Position numbers and translations under genes: made by a program. The notes under the pieces were generated by a model, which saw only the letters and a program-made list of their open reading frames with translations, did no database searches and was not told the DNA's origin. From Trichuris trichiura (Eukaryota; Nematoda; Enoplea; Trichinellida; Trichuridae): a stretch of DNA of 64,000 bases. The stretch covers positions 1,426,001 to 1,490,000 of the forward strand of contig JBAJFE010000025.1 of assembly GCA_037903355.1 (NCBI GenBank), read 5' to 3'. The first letter of the stretch is position 1; the number at the start of each line of letters is the position of its first letter. Shown in pieces: positions 1 to 10,861 of this stretch.

Positions 1-671
1 AACCTTGATTAAGCGACGTTGTGTTCAGGGTACTTAGTTGACGTACTGTAAAATCAATGCCAACGCCTAAAATGTCCTTGCAGGTAGTCGAAAGGTATGC
101 AACTAACCCAAGTCTCCAAGGTGGATGTACGCTTTGTGCATAATGTCAAGAGTAAACTGATCCTGAACATTATCATCCTTAATTGAAATTGGATTCCATC
201 GGTTGCCCACAGGTCCGGTCAGAGTGAGGTGACGAACTTCGTCGGAAGCTTTGCTGGCAATAGCTTTCATCAAAGCGCGATAGTACGTGGACGCGCTTGA
301 AATCTTTTCCACAAGACGTTGTACTTGGGCCGGCTTTAAGCTCTACAAGTTGGCGGGAAAATGAGTGCGCTAACTTTTGGGCCCACCAGCTTACCCAGGT
401 ACAACTGCAAGCCAATTGATAAGTGTCTTTGAATGTTATTCGCCAACATTGGGCCTCCGCTTCTCGGCCGCGTCCGTCCGGATCATTAAGCATTATACTT
501 TCGTAGTCTTGTTGAAGCCTTGTTGAAGCATCAAATCGACCGTAGACGATTGGAGAACGACAGAGAAGCACCTACTCTGCTATTGCGGCTTCGGTTTCTG
601 CGTTGAACATCACTGTCAACCGGTCGGGACTTCTCAGGCGAGCTATTAGAGCTTTTGTCTTTTTCTCGCAT
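1..671 (-). CDS. smg-5: SMG5-like nonsense-mediated decay factor, N-terminal part (runs off the left edge)
   Basis: Partial gene read right to left. Three exon pieces are clear: one ending at 395, 342-108, and 45 to the window edge. Junctions 395|342 and 108|45 are GT-AG and keep the frame. The protein has the 14-3-3-like/TPR N-terminal signatures of the EST1/SMG5/SMG6/SMG7 family: a DPxGRGREAEAQCW block matching the GRKAEELLW region of SMG5, and KAYIHLGDL, the family's LGDL motif. After this motif the first residues of the next exon resemble SMG5 more than SMG6 or SMG7. By family, SMG5 helps dephosphorylate UPF1 during nonsense-mediated decay. The first exon is not settled: an ATG at 671 opens a basic, Ser-rich leader, but I could not find a phase-correct junction from it to the conserved block near 510. 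The rest of the gene lies outside the window. Confidence 0.7.
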
Positions 672-812
672 GTTCTCAAAAAAGGAAACCTTCGGGTGAT
701 TAGCGGAAAATAGGCAGATTAGTTTTTGCAATCAAACTAAGCCTAAGCCTCGCTTGCAAAACGATCTTTCGTGCATAATTGAAGTGATGGAACAAAATGA
801 ACGGACCCGTAG

Positions 813-841
813 GACCCGCCGCTTCTCGAAAGCGGCGGGTC
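813..841. repeat. GC-rich perfect stem-loop
   Basis: GACCCGCCGCTT at 813-824 pairs perfectly with AAGCGGCGGGTC at 830-841 across a 5-nt loop. The GC-rich stem stands out in AT-rich surroundings, about 150 bp upstream of the presumed smg-5 start. Function unknown. Confidence 0.7.
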
Positions 842-1422
842 AGCGTACGGGCGCCATGGAAATAAAAGCTGTCCGACTGCAACCCAAAAACCAACACCGA
901 CAGCCGTTTGGTACTTTCAGTTATGGAGATGGGTCTAACCAGCTTTGGTTTCTTTTTTAATTGTCATCCCTGGCAACGCTCTGCTACAGAGTACTTATCC
1001 CTAGCAAGCGATGATAAGCAAACGATGACGTCATTAAGCAGAAGTATAAATATATAGCCTTCTATTGAATATGTGCGGCCCAATCAACCCGTAAAAATTT
1101 GGTCGTCTTAAGATACTGTATATCTAAATGACCTGTAGGTTGTAGCGGTAGTGATGAAGCGGGAAACTGAAATAACTTCCCGCCAAAAAGTTGTAGGAGA
1201 AAGCTGTAACTAATAAGCTGTGTTTTAGGTTTTTAAAGAACATACGTGTCGTGCGTAGGTGTACAATATACGGCAAGTTGGTTTTGCGTAAAAATTTTAC
1301 TCGTAGGAATGGTGCTTTTAAGCATACGCAAAATCTGAAAACACGGTACGGTTACCCTGGGGAACGTCAATGCCGCGATGCAAATTTTTACGTAGGACCA
1401 AATTGTAGATCTGCACGCATTC

Positions 1423-1621
1423 ATCTAATCCAGTGTTTCTCAACGTGGGCCCTGGGGAGCCCTGGGAAATTTTAGGGGAGCCCTGGAAGCCAGGAGACCC
1501 TGGGGGATAATGCGGCAGGACATTGTCCCAATAAACGGTGGGCCCTTACAAGGACTAGGGGGCCCTGACAAGGCCTAGGGGAGCCCTGGGGCAAAAAAGG
1601 TTGAGAAACTATGATCTAATC
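1423..1621. mobile_element. hAT-type MITE with 8-bp target duplication
   Basis: Non-autonomous element of 183 bp (1431-1613). The left end CAGTGTTTCTCAAC and the inverted right end CATAGTTTCTCAAC form 14-bp terminal inverted repeats with two mismatches. They are flanked by an identical 8-bp duplication, ATCTAATC, at 1423-1430 and 1614-1621. An 8-bp duplication together with ends resembling CAGTGGTTCTCAA is the signature of hAT (Charlie-like) elements. The interior is noncoding and contains repeats of GGGAGCCCTGG. Confidence 0.85.
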
Positions 1622-2997
1622 GAAATTGTTTTGACCTATGTCAAAAAGCTTTGTTTACAATTAAAGGTAAAAACAATAGGTTACGTTCTGCCATACTCGT
1701 CTGCTAAAAGCGCTCTACAAAAATGATATTTCACTTACTCGTATAGGTCGTTCCATTGTTTTGCCATGCTTTCCTTATCCAAAGCGGGGACACTTAAGGG
1801 GCCCTTTCGTTTTCGCCGTCTTCCTCGGCGGTACGTCATTGTAGCCTGACGTCACGCGTTAACTTGCTTAAATCTTTTTATTTTCGTTAGGCGTTATCGC
1901 TACCCTGAAAGATCCCTTTAATAGGGCGACATCCGAACGGACGGGCGAAAAATAGCCGTAAATGAGAGGCGCTTTGTTGCAATGGGATTTTGCTCGAATC
2001 AAGCAAAATGTCGCTGCGGAAAGACGCCGTACTTGCAGCTTGTATTAACTTTGATTCTTTAACATTATTTAACCAAAGTGCCGAGAATCAGCTAAAAGCC
2101 GATGTCGCTGGTCGCCTTCAAAGGCATTGGGGAGTTTTTAAGGTGGGATCACTGGATTGCTTAAAGCGGATTGAACTTTGATCTTCGTAGTCAAAAATGT
2201 TGATACGGAGGCAAAACACAATGTGACCAAATATGGGTTTTAGCCTTACCTGCTAGTGGACTAAGCTGCATAAGAACTTACAGCAATGTAAGTGACGAAG
2301 CGAGGCGGCGAAAGGTCGTATAGCTTCAATGGCAGCGATCGCAACTGCAGGAACTTCTTCGACAAAGTTGAACCAAGAATTTATCGCCTTTGGTGCAGTT
2401 ACGCTAAAAGTCGGCAACGCGAAGCGGAGGCACGCAGACCGGCCAATCGCTCGGCAAACTGTCAAGCGACTAACGCGTTTGCAAATAGGAATCGACTTCG
2501 AATGAACCTGATCATTCTTTGTGATAACATTCCTGACTATCACCACTAGATTACGGTAAAAAGAAATTTCAAAACGTTGCTTTTCCTTCAACGTAAACCA
2601 ACAGAGCGGCAAAACATTACGACATCACTGCTAACGTTTAAGCAAAGCGGTTTTTCTAGCGCAAGAAAGGGCGCTAAAGCGCTAAGCAAAAACATTATTT
2701 CAATTCGCCGTACTTTCGCGCCAAAAAATTGAAACGAGCCGACGGGCGTACAAAAATTTTTATTTTTTAAGAAAGACGCTCCAAATGAAGTAAGGAAATT
2801 GTAGGCAAATTTTACTAGCGCGCATCAAGGTGTAGTTGGCTTTCGTTTTGTCGCTCTATTCGTCGTCGTGTTTTCGTCACGTTTACGCGCAATGGGATTG
2901 CGGGCTTCATAGCTGCCTAACTTCGACCAATTCGTTAAAGCGCAAACTAGAACGAAGCGACGCGTTAATAATATCAAGCTGTTCATTCGCATTTTCG

Positions 2998-5742
2998 TCA
3001 GATCGATTCGACCGGTAGGTCGGGAAAGAAACAAGACAACGTTGAATCGAGTAGCAAGTAAGAAAGGTATTTGTTCAATCGGGGACATTGTAGACAATCG
3101 TGTAGCGTATCGATACCGCGGGAAAACTGAGACGGACTCAGAAGGAACCGAAGAAGACCGTATTCGCTGCTGGCGAATTCGTGAATTCTTAGGCGCGCGT
3201 ATTCGGCCAATTCGACGTCCGCTTCGCAGCTCATTTCCATACCGTCAGCCGATATGGCCACCACTTCCCTAAGAAGGCGGATACATTGGGCTACCTGCTT
3301 GGCATGAAGCCAACTTTCCAGCTTGCGTTGGCATAGGCGGTGAAAGAGCAATTCGACCGATGACGCCCACATGTGCGCAAACATGTAGCACAAAGAGGAG
3401 AAAAAATAATTCATCCCGAAAACCTTGGACAGCAGATACAAAAGAAGATCAAAGGTACGCCTAAAGGGCACTCGGCAATCGGTCAGTGAACCACAGTCAC
3501 CGTTGGCGGCCCCAAAGTTATTGCCAAACATGGAATCAATTGTATGGTTTCGCTGAAGACGATGCGACGTTGACGACGACGATGACGACGAGTGAAGTTG
3601 CCACTTTTCGCTTTGAACACTGTCCATGGAACCTTTCGACCTAACGGAGCAATGCCTTATCGAATCGAACGTACAGCAGAGTACAAGATTTTGCATGAAG
3701 GAAGCTAAATTTTGGCCTCGTTCACGCTGCAGTCGAACAGGCACTCTTCGCATGGCCTTTATCGGGTCTGGCAAAATGCCGAAGTTCAACTCTTCGCGAG
3801 CCGTCAAAAAGGTGAACAACAATTCGGAATTCTTTAGCACCGGATTGGCCAATAGCCTTTTGACGAACTGGTCGAACGTGGGGCGCCACGAAACGACGAA
3901 AGCTCGCGGCTTTGTTCTAAGCGACTTCTTTGGCGGCAAAGGGAAACCCTTCAATATGTCTTCGCCGTGGAATTCGATCAGCTTCGCCTCGAGCACGTAG
4001 AATTCATGATAACGACGATCGACGTTCCACTGAAGCATATAGCAGCCGTCGCCTTCTTCGGCTGGGTCCGATAAGGTGCGGCAAATTTCTACAACGTAAA
4101 CGTAAGTTGTACGACCTGTATGCTGGTCGCGTCTTGGCTCCACTCGTGGCACGCAGACCTTCCACTTGCTCATATCTCGAGGTGATAACACTGCGTCGTC
4201 CAAGTCGTACACTTCGTCTTCTTCTTCTTCTTCTTCCGAATTAACAGGGCTCACATCCGACGACGAGCTACTGCGAGACGGAGAAGAAGAAAGGCTTGCA
4301 ATCAGCTCGGCATTGTCGCCTTCCTTGTTGGATACCTTAGCAGTAGGGCTACCCATGAAGCCACCACGATCACTAGCGCAAGCGTCGAATTGAATCTCGC
4401 CGAAAAGGAGGTCGTAAAAATAAAGCGACGAGCAGAAAGGTGCCACGTAGCTATTCTGCAACATTGTATAAACGTGGTCGTACGCTGAGCATAAGGGTCG
4501 AAGAATTTTTGTCGGAAAACTTTGACTGTCAGCCTCCACCGCCGCTTTGATGGCTTCAACAAGAGCTGAGCTCAAGCAGTTGACGAAACTTTCGCCCACG
4601 TCGGCGTGCAAATAATTTCTGTACAATTCCCAAGCTTCCCAGTGAACATGCGATATGCCTTCCTTGTTGGCGGACAGTAGTGCTTCCTCGCCGTTCAGTT
4701 TGTCCAATATGTGCCTGGCCGACAGGAGAAACTGGACAAAAACCAAAGGCGCCTTTTCGGCCTTTAAAAAAGACATAAAGGCAAAGAAGGACGGTTGGTC
4801 GCTTAGGATTTCATCCAAGCTTAACGAAGGAAGCAGACCGTCCGGTCGCTCGTCGCAAAAACCGTCCAGTAATTCAATGTCGGAATGCTCGGGCGGTCCG
4901 TAGTCGGCATCCGGCGTCAGCAAGCCGCAGACAACTCGATTCAGGCAGTTGGTGTTAGCCATTGTGTCCATAAGCGGAAGAAGCAAACCAAAGGCAATGA
5001 GCTCCCTTAGAAATCGCGACGCCGAGTCGGACCATTCGTCTATGTCGGGAAAGCAAGTTTTGGCTAGCAACGAAGCTACGCTTCTCAAGTAGCGAAATTC
5101 GTTTTCCCTTGAACAGACGGCCGGATGCAAGTGACCATCGAGGGCTTCAATTATTCGGCGTTCAATCTCCAACGGTTCCTTACAAGCGACCTTTGGTCGT
5201 AGACTAGCAAAACGCCCAAAATGGACCACCAATATTGGACAGAGACGGTCGAAGACCAGTACGTGGAGATTGCATGCCTCCAGTCGCCAATAGAGCACAA
5301 CAACTATGCGACGTATGAGCCGACGTATCTCGTTGGTTACGGCGGTACAATCGCATTGCTCGTCATGCCAAGACTTGAAAAATTTTTCGACGCAAAGGTC
5401 GAGCAATGATTGGAGAGCACTATCAACCGAACGCGGTACCCGAGGTACGTCTCCTGAGCGAAAATTGTCAACGGGACATTTGCCAAAATGTTCACCAGCT
5501 CCTCTTTGGTATCGTTTAACCGTTGGCGGTTCCTTATGTCGTCTATCCCACTGTCTATCAATGCCGGACAGCCATGGAAGCAATAGTACGTATCCCAATA
5601 GGAGGAACCAAAAGCACAATATGCAAAGGGTTAAACTATAACACAAAAAAAGTGAAAAAGAAAGACGGGCGCGCTTCTCGTTGCTTTTATTCTCAATTAG
5701 GCTAAAACGAATGCTGTTAATATAAGCGTAAAGAAAAAGCAT
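2998..5742 (-). CDS. snx-14: SNX14-like sorting nexin (TM-PXA-RGS-PX-Nexin_C), intronless
   Basis: One uninterrupted frame of 914 codons, close to the ~946 aa of human SNX14. Rough order by residue: hydrophobic membrane segment(s) 28-57; PXA domain 106-285; RGS-like domain 309-450; Ser/Glu-rich linker 485-515; PX domain 528-650; Nexin_C domain 765-885. The PX part has the basic WNVDRRYHEFYVLEAKL strip and FPLPPKK. The C-terminal NKYLSYLLLD and FPDLP strings match the SNX14 C-terminus, which separates it from SNX13/19/25. SNX14 is an ER-anchored protein at lipid-droplet and endolysosome contacts. The first ATG in frame is at 5742; the frame is open slightly upstream only with a TTG. No intron is needed over 2.7 kb, unusual beside the highly split genes nearby. 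The poly-Ser/Glu runs come from TTC-type triplet repeats near 4215-4240. Confidence 0.9.
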   Translation of the reverse strand: MLFLYAYINSIRFSLIENKSNEKRARLSFSLFLCYSLTLCILCFWFLLLGYVLLLPWLSGIDRQWDRRHKEPPTVKRYQRGAGEHFGKCPVDNFRSGDVPRVPRSVDSALQSLLDLCVEKFFKSWHDEQCDCTAVTNEIRRLIRRIVVVLYWRLEACNLHVLVFDRLCPILVVHFGRFASLRPKVACKEPLEIERRIIEALDGHLHPAVCSRENEFRYLRSVASLLAKTCFPDIDEWSDSASRFLRELIAFGLLLPLMDTMANTNCLNRVVCGLLTPDADYGPPEHSDIELLDGFCDERPDGLLPSLSLDEILSDQPSFFAFMSFLKAEKAPLVFVQFLLSARHILDKLNGEEALLSANKEGISHVHWEAWELYRNYLHADVGESFVNCLSSALVEAIKAAVEADSQSFPTKILRPLCSAYDHVYTMLQNSYVAPFCSSLYFYDLLFGEIQFDACASDRGGFMGSPTAKVSNKEGDNAELIASLSSSPSRSSSSSDVSPVNSEEEEEEDEVYDLDDAVLSPRDMSKWKVCVPRVEPRRDQHTGRTTYVYVVEICRTLSDPAEEGDGCYMLQWNVDRRYHEFYVLEAKLIEFHGEDILKGFPLPPKKSLRTKPRAFVVSWRPTFDQFVKRLLANPVLKNSELLFTFLTAREELNFGILPDPIKAMRRVPVRLQRERGQNLASFMQNLVLCCTFDSIRHCSVRSKGSMDSVQSEKWQLHSSSSSSSTSHRLQRNHTIDSMFGNNFGAANGDCGSLTDCRVPFRRTFDLLLYLLSKVFGMNYFFSSLCYMFAHMWASSVELLFHRLCQRKLESWLHAKQVAQCIRLLREVVAISADGMEMSCEADVELAEYARLRIHEFASSEYGLLRFLLSPSQFSRGIDTLHDCLQCPRLNKYLSYLLLDSTLSCFFPDLPVESI

Positions 5743-7630
5743 TGACAATTTTTACGAGCGTACGTTATGCCAAACTGGCTAATATTTTATTCATTCTACC
5801 ACAGACGCTTTACATGAAATCAATGGAAAAAGAGTACTTTCTTAATGCTTGAATCGATTACTTTCTTGCAATAGGCCATTAAGTGGGAGAAAACAAAAAT
5901 CGATCACTGAAAGCTTTTCATTCAAACGACTGACTACTCCAAGACTTCATTCTGTCAACTTAATTAATTGCACTATTGGGTCAACAGCGATCCGAAGCAA
6001 CATTGACGTATATGGTTATTAATTTACGAAGAGTTGCCCTCCTTTAATAGTTCTACCATTGACAAAGCAGTTATGTTCATCCGCCAACCCTTTACCGTAC
6101 GTTCCCAAATAGCGTCAATGAAACAAATGATAAGCAAACGCTTACTAACTGCTTCCTATCGTGAAATCATACGTATAGTTTTAGTATGAATCGAAAAAAT
6201 CGTAGTTTGAACCGCGCCGCATATTTGCATAAATTTGTTAACAACAATAACAAAGCGTTATTGCTGAAGAGACAGTGAAACTTAAGCTTTGTTGAAAGGC
6301 TAACAATGTGGTAGCCTAAATATAAATATGCATAAACGAAGCGGTAGGCTGTAATGTAGCTCGGAAAAATGAGGGAAAGTTGTGCTTAAATTTTAGCAAC
6401 GGAGGGAAATAAAAATTTAACGTTATTTTTAGCGTGGCACTACTACGACCAGTACAAGTAAAAGCTTACTCTTGCTTGGCAATGACGACAAAAGCGTTCA
6501 ATAGAAAGACTGCGGCAACGCATTGAGCGATCATTCCTGAAAAGCCGCTTTGTGAATCAGAGTTTGTACACATCCCAATATTACATTTGAATGATGAAAA
6601 GTTGCCTGCCAATAAGGAACGCGTCACTGAATCAGCGCTCTTTTTGCGTTACCGACAAAGTCGTCGCAAACGATGGACTTTTACTTCGGCTCGTACAAAG
6701 CGCACGGTGACTAGCGAAGCAAAGAGAGATAACTAAAAATAGCATCTCGACTGTCCCGCTGCGATGACGTTTGGACGGCTAATAAGTGCATAAAATCCGT
6801 AAAATGAGTCACGTAGCTACAGTAATCCAATAAAAGTGAAATCAAGTTCACAGCCGACGAATGGAATGCGTTAGAACGTTTTCGGAAGCGCCGAAGTGAT
6901 AAAAACGTTGCGCGTACGATAAGTAAATATAAATGACTCAATGTTTGAAAAATAAGCTGCGAGCGCACGAGAAGTCGGCAAAATGCCGCGTTAGAAGAAG
7001 TCCCAAAGGAGAGAAGTTGTTTTGACGAAAGTGCAAAGACCAAATGGACTTCGCCTTAATCATTTCTAGGAATGCATTTCTATTTACCAGGTTAAACAGT
7101 CTGTAAAAAAAAATTTTTTTTCCGCGGTAACGTAGCTGCGCTGCTCAAACGTAAAAGACCTTCTCCAGTGTCCGTCTTATAATGGCAAGTATTACGGCAA
7201 GTACGAATGCGAATTGCGGATGAATGTCCAACCCGCAATTTGCAACTTGATTAAGCTTTGATCTTTTGCGCGCAATGAAAAAAACGTATAAACCATCGTT
7301 AACCAAACTAATCCATCCAACGATGGGTTTACAACTGCCAAATGCTATAGGCGCGTTCGACAGGGTGCAATTTCTTTTTTTTTGTTATTATATTAAAACG
7401 CGTACAGTAACCTAAACGTAATTCGTCCTTCGAAAGTCGTTTTCTCAAAAACGACTTTGAGCATATCCTAAGCCGAAATTTGTCTTCCGCGTTTTATTTT
7501 TAGCCTATCCGAACAATTTTCACTTGAATAAACGCGTGCTGGTTTGTTGCGTTCCGCCCAGGAGCTAAAAGTCTGAAAGTAACAATTCTCCGGTTTGTCC
7601 CTTTTAAGGAGGCAAAGCGATTTTGCGGCA
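5743..7630. other. Intergenic region between divergent SNX14-like and spermidine synthase genes
   Basis: About 1.9 kb of AT-rich DNA separating two divergently transcribed genes. It probably holds both promoters. An open frame on the minus strand (about 6711-7043) has no recognisable domain, and I treat it as chance. An octamer ATTTGCAT lies near 6224. Confidence 0.5.
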
Positions 7631-8869
<1,239 letters not shown>

Positions 8870-10861
8870 GCCGTCCTGGCTTTGTGCGTCAAAACTAGCG
8901 ATCCAGCGCGTAGTAACGTTCTACAGGGTTGATTATTTTTGATTAATGGCTCTCCTTGGTTTACGGCACTATTACCGAAAGAAATTAATTCATTTTGACT
9001 TTTGGGAGTGGATAAATTTTTCTAACTAATTCGTAGCCCCTAAAATTATAAAAACAACAGTCAGAAAGTCAGAAAATGGTTTTTAAAAAACCATTGCTGT
9101 CTAATTATGACGAAATACCATTTCGAGCCTTTTCCAGTAGACAACCTTGGCGTACTGTAGATTTAAATGAAATCAAGTCCCTTTAATTTAAGTAACCGCT
9201 TGCAGCCTATACAAGACTCACTGTTGATCACAGGTTTACGCTTAGGTTGTTCTCGGTCACTTAGCTCAAGCTATTTTGATTTTATGCTTAAGCCTAAGCT
9301 TAGGCTCCCTGCGGTTACTTGGACTTCCAAATACAGTACTGCTTGCCGTCTAATTGAGAAAACCGACTTTTACGTTGTGCTTTACAGTAGCGCGTCACCG
9401 TACACTCTGCTGTTTTACAAATGTTAGGTCACTTCATCTGTTTGACAGTATTCTGACATTAATCAAGTTTCTTCTAAAAATACAGTAAGACACTCAACAA
9501 CGGTTATTCATTTTTTGCGCGTAACTTCCGAAAATTACGCGCTTTGTTTCTGTTAGGAATATGGCTGTCCTGTTCTGCCTTTACTAGCGTACATTCCAGC
9601 TGTCTCATTCTGCCCTTACCGAAGCCTAAGCGAAAGTATAAGCCTTATGCTTAAGCTTGGGCATAAATCAAAAGCAGAATAGGCGGCGCGGGCGTTACGG
9701 TGGGGCGCGTAACTGCAAACTCGTTGTTTTTTGTCTTACTGTATTTTTATGAATAGAACAAACCTGATTTTGTCAAGCATACTGTATTTTTCTTTTCTTC
9801 CTTTATCTTAATCGGTGTTTTTTATAAACATTTATTGCAAGAAAAGATACCGTAATGCTTATGGCCAAATAGAGGAAACGACCGCAAATGTTCGCTTAAA
9901 AATACTTAAAATATCTCATTTATAATTGCTTTCCAAGTTTAGTAAAATTTTTAATCAAGAAAGCAAGTTTACATGCGCTTCTCGGAGTCTTAATGGAAAT
10001 TTCCTACTTTTGTAGTATGCCTTTCTTGGCGGGTCAATAATTGAATAGAAAAAACGGTAATTCCGTTATTTTTTGCGCGCTATCTCGTCGACATATTGAG
10101 GCTCGGTAGAGCGGCAAGTTTTCTGACGTCGCTTAGTTCCCAGTTTTGCCATATTTTGCATATATGCTCGTTTGAAGCCTTCGTAAACAGTTTTTCCCGC
10201 GACGGAAAAACTGTGCATCCAGTTTGAGCAAATTTGGAAACATTCTACTTTGTTCGCCGAAGAGCCGCGCCGTGTAAGTCACCTTAAAATGCAAATTTTT
10301 ATTTTCGCAGCTTTCATTTGTTACGCCAAGAACAAGTACGAAGTTCAGCTAAGATGACGCAGCATACTTTATTACTTTGTAAACATTTTTTGCCTGACGA
10401 TTTGGGGAGGAGAATTGTCAGCCTCGTCCTCCGCAATTATTTCTCTTTTTTGTCGTGCAAACATCGTCCGGCGTGCGTAAGTACCATTCGGGTTTTTCCC
10501 CATTTTCTTATCGGCAGCAAAAGAATCGAATGGCGGGAACAACCGCGCCGGCCATTGCCGAATTAAAAAAAGACCAAAGCTTTTGTCCGAAACGTACGCA
10601 TTTTAAATAGTAGTCAGGTTCGTAAGACGACACCTTGACAACGCCGTCGACTTTTCTTACTGTATGTATGTTATTGAACATTTTGCGAACGTTTCTCAGA
10701 CGCCCATGGGCGTCCTTGATGGTGTGCTGCCAGTTTTCGTTATTTTCAAGCGACACTAGACTTCAAGCTGCGCAACAGCAGCTGCCGCCGACTGGTAAAT
10801 TTTGAACTTTCCCCAAAAGTTGCCACAAATTAAGCCGGCTCTTCGTCTCAACAAATTGATC
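8870..10861. other. Intergenic region upstream of CTCF
   Basis: Noncoding apart from a possible small gene near 10.3-10.8 kb. It contains several AAGCCTAAGC-type telomere-like motifs (about 9285-9305 and 9629-9662) and a few homopolymer runs. I see no tRNA or recognisable transposon here. Confidence 0.4.
10310..10756. other. Possible small gene, strand unresolved
   Basis: Two competing readings. On the plus strand, an exon ending in a good donor at CGTGC|GTAAGT (about 10477) can join, after TCGGCAG, a short exon that begins QKNRMAGTTAPAIAEL and stops near 10609. On the minus strand, 10756-10508 is open for about 82 codons with protein-like composition (for example SSYEPDYYLKCVRFGQ), entered through an acceptor TCTAG. 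The two overlap at 10520-10615, so at most one is right. No family was recognised. Confidence 0.25.

Larger units (their letters stand above)
672..2997. other. Intergenic region between smg-5-like and SNX14-like genes
   Basis: No convincing coding exon is seen. It holds a GC-rich stem-loop (813-841), a hAT-type MITE (1431-1613) and two CRE-like sequences: TGACGTCA at about 1025 and a pair of ACGTCA-type sites near 1830-1855. Short open frames near 2250-2610 overlap on both strands and look like chance frames. Confidence 0.5.

Noticed and set aside
962..977. RFX X-box-like sequence (GTCATCCCTGGCAAC); a similar one lies near 31343
   Set aside because: The consensus is degenerate and no ciliary gene follows, so chance is the simplest explanation.
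2253..2612. 119-codon minus-strand open frame
   Set aside because: It overlaps a plus-strand frame of similar length and has no recognised domain or clear start context.
6711..7043. 110-codon minus-strand open frame
   Set aside because: No domain, Ser/Leu-rich composition typical of antisense chance frames, and no splice or codon support.
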